Assembly: GCF_900129355.1 (NCBI RefSeq)
Contig: NZ_FQVL01000015.1
Location: forward strand, 1-63,191
Direction: 5' to 3'
From: Seinonella peptonophila
Lineage (GTDB): Bacteria; Bacillota; Bacilli; Thermoactinomycetales; Thermoactinomycetaceae
Length of the DNA stretch: 63,191 nt
The notes below the pieces were generated by a model. It ran no database searches and was not told where the DNA came from. It was given only the letters and a program-made list of their open reading frames with translations. The stretch's first letter is position 1. Each line of letters begins with the position of its first letter. Shown here in pieces: positions 18,402 through 26,385 of the stretch. The position numbers and the translations under genes are program-made.

Positions 18402-19202
18402 ATGAAGCAAAGGGTAATAACAGGAATCATCGGAGCCGCTGGATTCCTCTGCCTATTATGGTTAGGCGGATGGTGGTATAGTGTCCTGGTATTCATTTTA
18501 GCAACTGTTGCCTACTTGGAGTATTGTCGCATGAAGCGACTACGATGGGATATGCCACAAGTCCTGATCAATCTTTTGATCGTTTGGGCGTTGCTGTTAG
18601 CCGGATTAAAAAGGCAGCAAGTGCTTCCCCCTATATCTTTGTTTGATGAGATTAATATTCTTTTGATCGGTATGATCTTGCTTTTTATTCTTATGCTTTT
18701 TAGTAGTAATTCTTTTAACTTAGAACAGATGGCATTTCTATATGTAGGTTCAATATACATAGGTTTTGGTTTCTCATTTATGTTAGAGCTAATGTGGTCT
18801 GAAAATGGGACTTTTTTCTCTCTTTTGATCATTCTCGTAATCTGGGCAACGGATACAGGAGCATATTTTGTTGGAAAACATTTGGGCAAACATAAGTTAT
18901 GGCCAGCAATTAGTCCAAATAAAACAATTGAAGGATCATTAGGCGGCATTGGGTTAGCATTAATCATTAGTGTACTCTTTGCAATAGCAGTACCTCAATT
19001 TTTACCGCTTTTCACCATTTTGGCATTTGGATTTACAATATCAGTAATTGGTCAAATTGGTGATTTGGTTGAATCAGCATGGAAACGAACTTCAGGGGTA
19101 AAGGATTCTGGAACACTTTTGCCCGGACATGGGGGAATTCTAGATCGATTCGATAGTCTCTTGTTTTCATTTATTATTTTACATTTTTTACAACAGATTT
19201 AG
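18402..19202 (+). CDS. cdsA: phosphatidate cytidylyltransferase
   Basis: Makes CDP-diacylglycerol for phospholipid synthesis. An integral membrane protein of 266 residues with about seven to eight hydrophobic segments. The C-terminal family signature SAWKRTSGVKDSGTLLPGHGGILDRFDSL is present, carrying the metal-binding aspartates (shown here in pieces only for identification). ATDTGAYFVGK and SPNKTIEGSLGG also match. AGGAGAAG precedes the ATG. Confidence 0.96.
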   Translation: MKQRVITGIIGAAGFLCLLWLGGWWYSVLVFILATVAYLEYCRMKRLRWDMPQVLINLLIVWALLLAGLKRQQVLPPISLFDEINILLIGMILLFILMLFSSNSFNLEQMAFLYVGSIYIGFGFSFMLELMWSENGTFFSLLIILVIWATDTGAYFVGKHLGKHKLWPAISPNKTIEGSLGGIGLALIISVLFAIAVPQFLPLFTILAFGFTISVIGQIGDLVESAWKRTSGVKDSGTLLPGHGGILDRFDSLLFSFIILHFLQQI

Positions 19203-19216
19203 GGGAGGTACATTCG

Positions 19217-20365
19217 TTGCCAGAGCGAATTAGTATTCTAGGATCAACAGGTTCGATTGGTTGTAATACGCTTGAAGTGATCCGACAGCATCCAGAGGAA
19301 TTTGAAGTAGTGGCATTGGCAGCAGGTACGAATGCTGATGAAATGGTTCAGCAGGTGAGTGATTTTTCACCAAAGATGGTTGTAATGGCCACAAAAGAAG
19401 CAGCGGAAAAAGTGAAAAGTGAAATAGATCAAAATGTACCAGTCTTTTACGGTACAGATGCATTAATCGAAGTTGCAACGCATCCTGATGCTACATATGT
19501 GGTCTCCTCAATTGTTGGGAGTATTGGTTTACCCCCTACTCTTGCTGCAATTGAAGCAGGAAAAAAAATTGGTTTGGCCAATAAAGAGACTCTGGTAACT
19601 GCAGGACATATTGTTGTTGATCTTGCAAGAAAAAAAGAAGTATCTTTAGTACCGATTGATAGTGAACATTCTGCTATCTACCAATGCTTAAATGGAGAGC
19701 AGAAGTCAGAGGTCAAACGATTGATCTTAACAGCCTCTGGAGGATCTTTTCGGGGTCTTTCCCGTGACCAGTTAACCAACGTAACGCCAAAAGATGCACT
19801 TAATCATCCTAACTGGTCGATGGGATCAAAAATTACAATCGATTCTGCTACAATGATGAATAAGGGATTAGAAGTGATTGAAGCTCATTGGTTGTTTGGC
19901 TTCCCATATCATCAAATTGAGGTAGTGCTTCATCCACAAAGCATCGTACATTCGATGGTTGAATTTGTAGATGGAGCGATCATGGCTCAATTAGGCACTC
20001 CTGATATGTGTGTCCCAATTTTATATGCGCTTACATCCCCCCATCGTAAATCTTTAACAAATGAGCGCTTAGATTTCACCCAAGCGACTCAATTAGATTT
20101 TCGACCTCTCGATTTTGAACGATATCCTTGCGTGCGCATGGCATATGAAGTGGGAAAAGTCGGGGGAACCTTGCCTGCTGTATTAAATGCAGCAAATGAA
20201 GTAGCTGTTGATCGATTTTTAACAGGGCAACTTTCCTTTTTAGGCATTGAGGAGGTTGTACAACAGGCGATAGAAGCACATAATGTGATAAAAGATCCTA
20301 GTCTTGAGGAGATCATGGACGCGGATCAGTGGGCAAGACAATTGGTGGGACAGTTGAAAAAATAA
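19217..20365 (+). CDS. dxr: 1-deoxy-D-xylulose 5-phosphate reductoisomerase
   Basis: Second enzyme of the MEP isoprenoid pathway; converts DXP to MEP with NADPH. N-terminal ILGSTGSIGCNTLEV is the NADPH-binding loop. ANKETLVTAG, PIDSEHSAIYQCL and TASGGSFRG are diagnostic, and MNKGLEVIEAHWLF is the substrate/metal region. TTG 19217 follows AGGGGAGGT by 7 bases. 382 residues. Sits between cdsA and rseP as in Bacillus. Confidence 0.97.
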   Translation: MPERISILGSTGSIGCNTLEVIRQHPEEFEVVALAAGTNADEMVQQVSDFSPKMVVMATKEAAEKVKSEIDQNVPVFYGTDALIEVATHPDATYVVSSIVGSIGLPPTLAAIEAGKKIGLANKETLVTAGHIVVDLARKKEVSLVPIDSEHSAIYQCLNGEQKSEVKRLILTASGGSFRGLSRDQLTNVTPKDALNHPNWSMGSKITIDSATMMNKGLEVIEAHWLFGFPYHQIEVVLHPQSIVHSMVEFVDGAIMAQLGTPDMCVPILYALTSPHRKSLTNERLDFTQATQLDFRPLDFERYPCVRMAYEVGKVGGTLPAVLNAANEVAVDRFLTGQLSFLGIEEVVQQAIEAHNVIKDPSLEEIMDADQWARQLVGQLKK

Positions 20366-20375
20366 AGTTAAGGTA

Positions 20376-21641
20376 GTGAACGATCATATGCTTACAATCA
20401 TCACATTTATTTTGATCTTGGGTTTGTTAGTCTTTATTCATGAAATGGGGCATTTTCTATTTGCTAAACGTGCTGGAATATTGGTACGAGAGTTTGCCTT
20501 AGGCTTTGGACCAAAGATTTTTGCTAAAAAAGTTGGCGAAACACTTTATGCGATTCGAATTCTACCCTTAGGTGGTTATGTTCGGATGGCAGGTGAGGAT
20601 CCTGAGATTCACGAGTTGAAAACAGGAGTATCCGTATTTTTGCATTTAAACGCAGATCAAGAGGTTACTGAAGTCTATCTGTATGAGCCAAACGAAACAT
20701 CAAACGATGAAGTTCAAATAGGAAGAATTTTACATTATGATTTTGAGCATGAACTTACCATTCAAATAGAGAATAGTCAAGAGCAAAAGCGTCAATTTTC
20801 TATGAATCCAAAGGCAACCATTCATTATAGCCCTAAGAATGTGATTCAGATTGCTCCATGGGATCGTCAGTTTGGTTCTAAAAAAGTAGGTCAGAAAGCG
20901 ATGACTATCTTTGCAGGACCATTGTTTAATATTATTTTAACAGCTTTCCTTTTTACACTTTTTGTCGCAGTAGCTCCAATTCAAGATTTAACGATTGGAA
21001 AAGTTTTACCTAATTTGCCCGCCAAGCAAGTCGGCATTCAAGCTGGAGATAAGATCGTTGCTATTGATCATAGTCGGATTTGGACAAATGATTCGCTTCA
21101 CTATTATTTATTGAGTACAAAGGGTAAAAGTTTTGATATCACTGTCGAACGTGCCGGGAAAAATCTTACTTTTCCTATTCAACCAGAAAAAACAAAAGAA
21201 AATAGGTACATGATTGGAGTGGCTTTTGCGCAGTCAAAGGTCGGGCCTGTGCAGGCTGTGATCGAAGGTGGGAAGTTGACTGTAGATTGGACACGGATTA
21301 TGCTTGATAGCTTAGGGAAGTTAGTAACTGGTGATATGTCTATTAAAAGCTTGGGTGGACCAGTAGAGATGGGGCGTTCAACTGGTGAAGTGGCGAAAGC
21401 TGGATTACAGCCATTAATTAAATGGACAGCCTTACTTAGTTTGAACCTTGGTATTATCAATCTGTTGCCAATCCCTGCTCTAGATGGAAGTCGCTTACTC
21501 TTTATTGGTTTAGAAGCTATACGTGGAAAGCCTATCAATCCGAATAAAGAGAGTTTGGTTCATTTTGTTGGATTTGCTTTTTTGATGATGTTAATGCTGA
21601 TCGTTACCTATAACGATATAGTTCGCATTTTCTTTGCTTAA
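20376..21641 (+). CDS. rseP: site-2 intramembrane metalloprotease RseP/RasP
   Basis: Zinc metalloprotease that cleaves within membranes (RasP: anti-sigma factors and signal-peptide remnants). HEMGH zinc motif at about residues 22-26 in the first membrane helix; PDZ domain about residues 200-270; third zinc ligand in PALDGSRLLF. 421 residues with four membrane segments. The GTG at 20376 lies close to AAGGT; ATG 20388 is an alternative start. Ends the uppS operon at a strong terminator. proS and polC, which follow in Bacillus, are absent. Confidence 0.95.
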   Translation: MNDHMLTIITFILILGLLVFIHEMGHFLFAKRAGILVREFALGFGPKIFAKKVGETLYAIRILPLGGYVRMAGEDPEIHELKTGVSVFLHLNADQEVTEVYLYEPNETSNDEVQIGRILHYDFEHELTIQIENSQEQKRQFSMNPKATIHYSPKNVIQIAPWDRQFGSKKVGQKAMTIFAGPLFNIILTAFLFTLFVAVAPIQDLTIGKVLPNLPAKQVGIQAGDKIVAIDHSRIWTNDSLHYYLLSTKGKSFDITVERAGKNLTFPIQPEKTKENRYMIGVAFAQSKVGPVQAVIEGGKLTVDWTRIMLDSLGKLVTGDMSIKSLGGPVEMGRSTGEVAKAGLQPLIKWTALLSLNLGIINLLPIPALDGSRLLFIGLEAIRGKPINPNKESLVHFVGFAFLMMLMLIVTYNDIVRIFFA

Positions 21642-21663
21642 AGATCGCCATAGCATAAAAGAT

Positions 21664-21698
21664 AAACGCCTCACTCATAAAAGTGAGGCGTTTGTTTT
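21664..21698. terminator. strong bidirectional terminator
   Basis: Perfect 12-bp stem AAACGCCTCACT / AGTGAGGCGTTT with a 6-base loop, then GTTTTAT. It lies between convergent rseP and the P450 gene. Confidence 0.92.
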
Positions 21699-21710
21699 AT
21701 CCAAATGTGT

Positions 21711-22895
21711 TTATCGCTTTTGAAAAGTGATTGGTAATGAAGCTAAGCTGTAAACAAGTGTGCTTGGTTGTACGGATAAGCTGGCATGATCTTGTAAACG
21801 AATCTTTTCAATATGTTTAAACAACACCTCAAATGCTACTCGTGCCTCAAGTCTGGCAAGAGGGGCTCCAATGCAGTAATGGATTCCATGGCCAAAACTT
21901 GTCATTCCTTGAGTGTCGCGGTTAATATCAAAAATTTCAGGGTTCGGAAAGATAGTTGGATCATGATTTGCAGAACCAATCCACGCAATAACATACTCAC
22001 CTTTTTTAATCTTTTGACCGTTAATTTCAGTATCTTGCTTTGTAATACGGAACATACTTTGCACAGGAGCTCGATAACGTAACACTTCATCGATTGCTCT
22101 TGGTAGATCACTAGGATTTTCGATCAACCGGTTTTGAAGTTCAGGATGTTCAATAAAAGTTAGCATAGCGCTGCTAATCAAATTTGCCGTGGTCTCATTA
22201 CCAGCAATTAATAACACAATGCAAAAACCAATCACTTCATCGGTCGTTAAGTGTTGACCATCCGATTCTGCTTCAATCAATTCGCTGATTAGGTCATTTT
22301 GAGGAGTGACTTTTCTTTTTTCTACTAATTCCCTAAAGACATTTTCTAAGCTCTTTTGTGCAGAGAAATATGCTTTCACAGCCTCTTCAATGCTAACGCC
22401 TTCAATTTCGCCAGGATTAGAAGTTATGATTGTGGACCATTTGTGGACTTGAGGATGAGAATCGGATGGAACACCTAATAATTGACATATAACGCTTACA
22501 GGAATAGGGACTGCATATTCTTTGACAAATTCTATTTTTCCTGATTCCAAATGAGGCTGAAGTAGCTCTTCACATAGTGTTCGAACCCATGGTTCTAATT
22601 TGTTAATTACTTTAGGGATAAATGCTTTGGAAATAAGTGAACGCAATCTTCTATGTACAGGTGGGTCTCTTGAAATGAGCGCTTTACTTGCAAGATGATC
22701 ATCACTCTGAGGGGCATATTCATTTGAAAATGTGTTGTATTCGCTCAGGACTCTCTTAACATCCTCATAACGGAAAACTTGCCAGGCGCCTTGATCACCC
22801 CAATTGAGCATGAACTCTGCATCATAATAAACGGGCATTTCTTGTTGCATTTTACGATACCACTTAAATGGGTCTAGTGATGGTGATGGGACCAT
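21711..22895 (-). CDS. cytochrome P450
   Basis: A soluble bacterial class P450 of 394 residues. I-helix oxygen-activation motif AGNETTANL (about 231-239), K-helix ExxR at 270-273 (EVLRYR), and the heme loop FGHGIHYCIGAPLARLE with the cysteine ligand at 341. These are the marks of CYP107/CYP109-like monooxygenases, but the substrate cannot be inferred. Ribosome binding site AAGGAGAG. An EthD-like gene lies 124 bases upstream in the same direction; no ferredoxin or reductase gene is nearby, so electrons must come from elsewhere. It sits in the slot of proS/polC. Confidence 0.95.
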   Translation of the reverse strand: MVPSPSLDPFKWYRKMQQEMPVYYDAEFMLNWGDQGAWQVFRYEDVKRVLSEYNTFSNEYAPQSDDHLASKALISRDPPVHRRLRSLISKAFIPKVINKLEPWVRTLCEELLQPHLESGKIEFVKEYAVPIPVSVICQLLGVPSDSHPQVHKWSTIITSNPGEIEGVSIEEAVKAYFSAQKSLENVFRELVEKRKVTPQNDLISELIEAESDGQHLTTDEVIGFCIVLLIAGNETTANLISSAMLTFIEHPELQNRLIENPSDLPRAIDEVLRYRAPVQSMFRITKQDTEINGQKIKKGEYVIAWIGSANHDPTIFPNPEIFDINRDTQGMTSFGHGIHYCIGAPLARLEARVAFEVLFKHIEKIRLQDHASLSVQPSTLVYSLASLPITFQKR

Positions 22896-23019
22896 GATGT
22901 GATCTCTCCTTAGCCCAATTTACGGATGGTGACTATTGCATATCCGAAGTAAAGGGTGATTATTTTTCTAATCTATACCCATATATAACGATTTTAATCA
23001 TTTATGCTATAAAAATATT

Positions 23020-23358
23020 TTATTCCGGTATCGAGTCATAAGGATATAGGCTTTTTTCTTGTCCATAAAATATCGACATTTTCGCATCGAGTTGAGTAGC
23101 TAGCATATTTACTTTCTGTCCTGCAGGTGAATGGATAATTCGATCCATAGCATGAGCATCTTCGTATATAACATCGAAAATAAGCTGCACACTTTGCACA
23201 TCTTGTGCTAATTCGGTGCTGATAGGGCTGATACTGGTTATATCAACACGAACAATTCCTGGAAGACTTAAAAAATATGGGCAAATTTCTTGGAAGAAAA
23301 AACGTTCAAACTCTTTCATATCTGCAATATCTGAAAACATAACAACAGCTTTATACAT
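23020..23358 (-). CDS. EthD-like small dimeric alpha/beta barrel protein
   Basis: A 112-residue protein that fits the ferredoxin-like dimeric barrel (EthD) pattern. Strand KAVVMFSD, a helix with FERFFFQEICPYFLSLPGIVRVDIT, a second strand, then SPAGQKVNMLATQLDA. EthD is needed with a P450 system for degradation of fuel ethers in Rhodococcus; here too it precedes a P450 gene in the same direction. The assignment is by eye. AAAGGATATC precedes the start, TATAAT lies at 23379-23384 (minus strand), and a 27-bp palindrome is about 75 bases upstream. Confidence 0.6.
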   Translation of the reverse strand: MYKAVVMFSDIADMKEFERFFFQEICPYFLSLPGIVRVDITSISPISTELAQDVQSVQLIFDVIYEDAHAMDRIIHSPAGQKVNMLATQLDAKMSIFYGQEKSLYPYDSIPE

Positions 23359-23378
23359 GTGTACGATATCCTTTCTTT

Positions 23379-23405
23379 ATTATATTGCGGCTCGGAAGAG
23401 AGTGA
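23379..23405 (-). promoter_or_regulatory. putative promoter of the EthD-like/P450 genes
   Basis: Reading the minus strand: TTCACT, 16 bases, TATAAT (plus coordinates 23379-23384 for the -10 box), then AAAGGA before the EthD-like start. The -35 match is moderate. Confidence 0.45.
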
Positions 23406-23430
23406 ATGCACTAAAAGAAATAATTTGTTA

Positions 23431-23457
23431 ATAGATATATTGATACAATATATCTAT
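23431..23457. promoter_or_regulatory. 27-bp palindrome, probable operator
   Basis: Perfect inverted repeat of 12 bp (ATAGATATATTG / CAATATATCTAT) around a 3-base centre. Its length, perfect symmetry and location about 75 bases upstream of the EthD-like start suggest a binding site for a dimeric regulator. No regulator gene is adjacent. Confidence 0.55.
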
Positions 23458-23519
23458 GTAATTATACAAAAGTAACGTTTTAATATATATAATATTTTTG
23501 AAAATATCGTCTTAAAAAT

Positions 23520-23565
23520 AATATCAGTATGTATCCCTAAATGGGAGACACACTGATATTTATTC
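23520..23565 (-). terminator. terminator of the Asp23 gene
   Basis: Stem AATATCAGT / ACTGATATT with an inner GTATCCC / GGGAGAC pairing; the minus strand continues into ATTATTTTTAAG. It lies 10 bases after the Asp23 stop. Confidence 0.8.
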
Positions 23566-23574
23566 ATCTATGAT

Positions 23575-23973
23575 TTATCGAATATTTCTGGCTTCCTCTT
23601 CGTATTCCTTCTCTTTCTTCTCGTCACGAAGTGCTACGCCCTCTACATACATGTTTACTTCCACTACATTTAATCCAGTCATATTATAAATCGCATTTTC
23701 AACAGCGAGCACTACGTCTTTATATATTTCGGGAACATTGCGACCATACTCAACAATTACTTTAAGATCTACAGCTACCTCTTGTTCTCCAACTTCTACA
23801 GCTACGCCTTTTGAAAGATTTTTTCGTCCAAGTCTTTCCGCAAAGCCCTCGACTACTCCGCCACTCATTGCTACAATACCATTGATTTCACTTGCAGAGA
23901 TACCAGCAATCGTTTCAATGACTTCTGATGAAAATTTCAATCCTACACCTCGTTGTTTTTTTTCAGCCACCAC
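23575..23973 (-). CDS. Asp23/Gls24 family envelope stress protein
   Basis: A 132-residue member of the Asp23/Gls24 family. GLKFSSEVIETIAGISASEINGIVAMSGG is the conserved N-terminal block; VDLKVIVEYGRNVPEIY and GLNVVEVNMYVEGVAL form the C-terminal block. These proteins are cytosolic but membrane-associated through a partner (AmaP) and linked to cell-envelope stress. No amaP homologue is adjacent. A good GGAGGT ribosome binding site precedes the start. Transcribed away from rimP. Confidence 0.92.
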   Translation of the reverse strand: MVAEKKQRGVGLKFSSEVIETIAGISASEINGIVAMSGGVVEGFAERLGRKNLSKGVAVEVGEQEVAVDLKVIVEYGRNVPEIYKDVVLAVENAIYNMTGLNVVEVNMYVEGVALRDEKKEKEYEEEARNIR

Positions 23974-24070
23974 ATTACCTCCTTGTTAATTAACTATATA
24001 AATTATATTCGTTTTTGGAAGAATAAACTCCTTTTTTTCCACCGCTTTCAGAATAGTAGACAAAACGGAA

Positions 24071-24100
24071 TTGCACTCGATTCTACGAGTGTGCTATAAT
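24071..24100 (+). promoter_or_regulatory. rimP-nusA operon promoter
   Basis: TTGCAC (24071-24076), 18 bases, TATAAT (24095-24100) with an extended TG before the -10 box. It lies about 115 bases upstream of rimP. Confidence 0.75.
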
Positions 24101-24138
24101 GTTTTTGGCTATACTTAAGTGTAGATATCTCTGACATG

Positions 24139-24164
24139 AAAGAGTGGGTATGTGCCCACTCTTT
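24139..24164 (+). promoter_or_regulatory. leader hairpin upstream of rimP
   Basis: Perfect 10-bp stem AAAGAGTGGG / CCCACTCTTT with a 6-base loop, located about 32 bases after the predicted transcript start. There is no T run, so it is more likely a stability or attenuation element than a simple terminator. nusA operons are often controlled in their leader. Confidence 0.5.
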
Positions 24165-24214
24165 GTACTTGTTGTGGGGGATTGATGTGGTTAGGAAAGA
24201 GGAGTGGATATAAC

Positions 24215-24676
24215 TTGAGTCGCCAAGTAATCGAAATTGTGGAGAAGATCGCCAAGCCGATTGTCAAAGAAGAAGGGTTAGAATTATTCGATATTGAATA
24301 CAGCAAGGAAGGTGCAAACTGGTTTTTGCGTGTCTTTATCGATTTACCTGGAGGAGCAGTAAATCTAGATCATTGTAGTAAAGTGAGTGAGAAGTTAAGC
24401 AAAGAGCTTGATCGAGTCGATCCGATCCCAACCGCATATATGTTAGAAGTTTCATCACCAGGTGCGGAAAGACCCTTAAAAAGAGAACATGATTTTCAAC
24501 GTGCAATTGGCAAATATGTCTACCTTTCTACATATGCACCTGTTAAAGGTGAAAAAGAGTTTACTGGTACACTAAAATCGGTGGAGCAAGAGTCTTTAGT
24601 GGTAGAAGTAGAGGGAGAGAGGTATCAGATTCCACGTAGTCAAATTGCGAAGGCGAGACTAGCTATTCTTCTATAG
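24215..24676 (+). CDS. rimP: ribosome maturation factor RimP
   Basis: Needed for assembly of the 30S subunit. Contains GLELFDIEYSKEGANWFLRVFID, the conserved EVSSPGAERPLK motif and a C-terminal SH3-like domain. I chose TTG 24215, preceded by GAAAGAGGAG by 10 bases; the frame is open further upstream but without family similarity. 153 residues, normal for the family. First gene of the long rimP-nusA-infB operon. Confidence 0.95.
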   Translation: MSRQVIEIVEKIAKPIVKEEGLELFDIEYSKEGANWFLRVFIDLPGGAVNLDHCSKVSEKLSKELDRVDPIPTAYMLEVSSPGAERPLKREHDFQRAIGKYVYLSTYAPVKGEKEFTGTLKSVEQESLVVEVEGERYQIPRSQIAKARLAILL

Positions 24677-24699
24677 TATTGAAAGGAGGAAACATTACG

Positions 24700-25797
24700 A
24701 TGAATGCTGAGTTCATCGAGGCACTCAATCAGCTTGAGAAAGAAAAGGGAATTAGTAAAGATATTTTAATTGATGCAATAGAAGCCGCATTAATCTCAGG
24801 TTATAAGCGAAATTTTCATTCAGCACAAAATGTACGTGTTGATATCGATCGTCAGACTGGGGCAGTTCGGGTTTTTGCTCGAAAGACTGTTGTTGAAGAA
24901 GTGCTGGATCCAAGATTAGAGATATCATTAGATGCAGCTCGAGAGATCAATTCAGTGTACCAGTTAGATGATATTGTAGAGATCGAAGTTACTCCAGCCG
25001 ATTTTGGGCGGATTGCTGCACAGACGGCAAAGCAAGTTGTGACTCAGCGAATTCGCGAAGCTGAACGGAGCATTGTATATCAAGATTTTATTGATCGTGA
25101 AGAGGATATTGTAACAGGTATCATTCAACGGGTTGATTCCCGTTATTATTATGTCGATTTAGGTAGAGTGGAAGCTCTGTTGCCGATTTCAGAGACATTA
25201 CCAGGTGAGCGATTTCGTCATAGTGATCGAGTAAAAACATATATTACAAAGGTTGAAAAATCTACTAAGGGGCCTCAAATTTTTTTATCTAGGACACATC
25301 CAGGATTGCTGAAACGGTTATTTGAATTAGAAGTTCCTGAGATATATGATGGAGTGGTAGAGATTCGTTCCGTATCTCGGGAAGCAGGATATCGTTCAAA
25401 AGTGGCGGTTCATTCACGTGATGAAAATGTGGATGCAGTTGGAGCATGTGTAGGACCTCGTGGAGTACGTGTTCAAACGATTGTCAATGAACTTTGTGGT
25501 GAAAAGATTGATATTGTTCGATGGTCAGATAATATTGAAGAATGGATTGCTAACTCATTAAGTCCTTCGAAGGTCATTTCGGTCACAATCTATGAAGATG
25601 AGAAGATGGCGCAAGTGATTGTACCTGACCACCAATTATCTTTGGCAATTGGTAAAGAAGGGCAAAATGCTCGATTAGCAGCCAAGCTAACCAATTGGAA
25701 AATCGATATTAAGAGTGAATCAGAAAGTGAAGAGAAAATAGTTGAGTTACCAACTGATCATACGGAGGAAATATCACCTGCTGATGAGGAGGTGTGA
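24700..25797 (+). CDS. nusA: transcription termination/antitermination factor NusA
   Basis: RNA polymerase-binding elongation factor. N-terminal domain begins [18 protein letters not shown], followed by S1 domain (about 135-200) and two KH domains with [15 protein letters not shown] and [21 protein letters not shown] 24700 has AAAGGAGG 12 bases upstream. 365 residues, without the C-terminal acidic repeats of E. coli. Followed by ylxR after 3 bases. Confidence 0.98.
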   Translation: MNAEFIEALNQLEKEKGISKDILIDAIEAALISGYKRNFHSAQNVRVDIDRQTGAVRVFARKTVVEEVLDPRLEISLDAAREINSVYQLDDIVEIEVTPADFGRIAAQTAKQVVTQRIREAERSIVYQDFIDREEDIVTGIIQRVDSRYYYVDLGRVEALLPISETLPGERFRHSDRVKTYITKVEKSTKGPQIFLSRTHPGLLKRLFELEVPEIYDGVVEIRSVSREAGYRSKVAVHSRDENVDAVGACVGPRGVRVQTIVNELCGEKIDIVRWSDNIEEWIANSLSPSKVISVTIYEDEKMAQVIVPDHQLSLAIGKEGQNARLAAKLTNWKIDIKSESESEEKIVELPTDHTEEISPADEEV

Positions 25798-25800
25798 TCA

Positions 25801-26079
25801 ATGAAACAACGAAAAGTTCCATTACGTAAGTGTGTGGTCACACAAGAGTTATTTCCTAAAAAGCATTTGATCCGCGTTGTTCGTACACCTGAAGGTGAAG
25901 TTATGATTGACCCAACTGGTAAGCAATCAGGTAGGGGAGCTTATCTTTCCGCCTCGGTAGAGACCATTCAGCTTGCTCAAAAAAGAAAATCACTAGAAAG
26001 AGCTCTGAAGACTTCAATTCCAGAAGCGTTATATGAGAAACTAGTGGAACATGTGAAGCGGTTGGAGCTTTATGGATAG
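25801..26079 (+). CDS. ylxR: YlxR (RnpM) RNA-binding protein
   Basis: 92 residues, DUF448 family. KVPLRKCVVTQELFPKKHLIRVVRT and GKQSGRGAYLS motifs are clear. Family members bind RNA; B. subtilis YlxR has been described as a modulator of RNase P. ATG 25801 lies after GAGGAGGTG. Overlaps ylxQ by 8 bases, indicating coupling. Confidence 0.95.
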   Translation: MKQRKVPLRKCVVTQELFPKKHLIRVVRTPEGEVMIDPTGKQSGRGAYLSASVETIQLAQKRKSLERALKTSIPEALYEKLVEHVKRLELYG

Positions 26080-26371
26080 ATTCTTCCAAATACTAGGATT
26101 AGCAATGAGAGCCCGAAAAGTGACTTCCGGTGAAGAATTAGTATTGCGGGAACTTCGAACAGGCAGGCTCCATTTAGTCGTGATGACAGTTGACGCAGCA
26201 AAGAATACTGAAAAGAAGATTTTAGATAAATGTAAATCGTATGATGTTCAAGTACTTAGATATGGCACAAGAGAAGAGCTTGGAAGGGCAATCGGCAAAT
26301 CAGAGCGTGTGGTCTTAGGGATAAATGATGTCGGCTTTGCTCGGATGATCAAAAGCTCGTTCAGTAATTGA
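26072..26371 (+). CDS. ylxQ: YlxQ, L7Ae-family RNA-binding protein
   Basis: 99 residues with the L7Ae/L30e/Gadd45 fold: [41 protein letters not shown] and [14 protein letters not shown]. Probably binds kink-turn RNA on the ribosome. Starts within ylxR; ribosome binding site TTGGAG lies inside ylxR. Confidence 0.93.
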   Translation: MDRFFQILGLAMRARKVTSGEELVLRELRTGRLHLVVMTVDAAKNTEKKILDKCKSYDVQVLRYGTREELGRAIGKSERVVLGINDVGFARMIKSSFSN

Positions 26372-26385
26372 TGGGGGTGAGCGTT

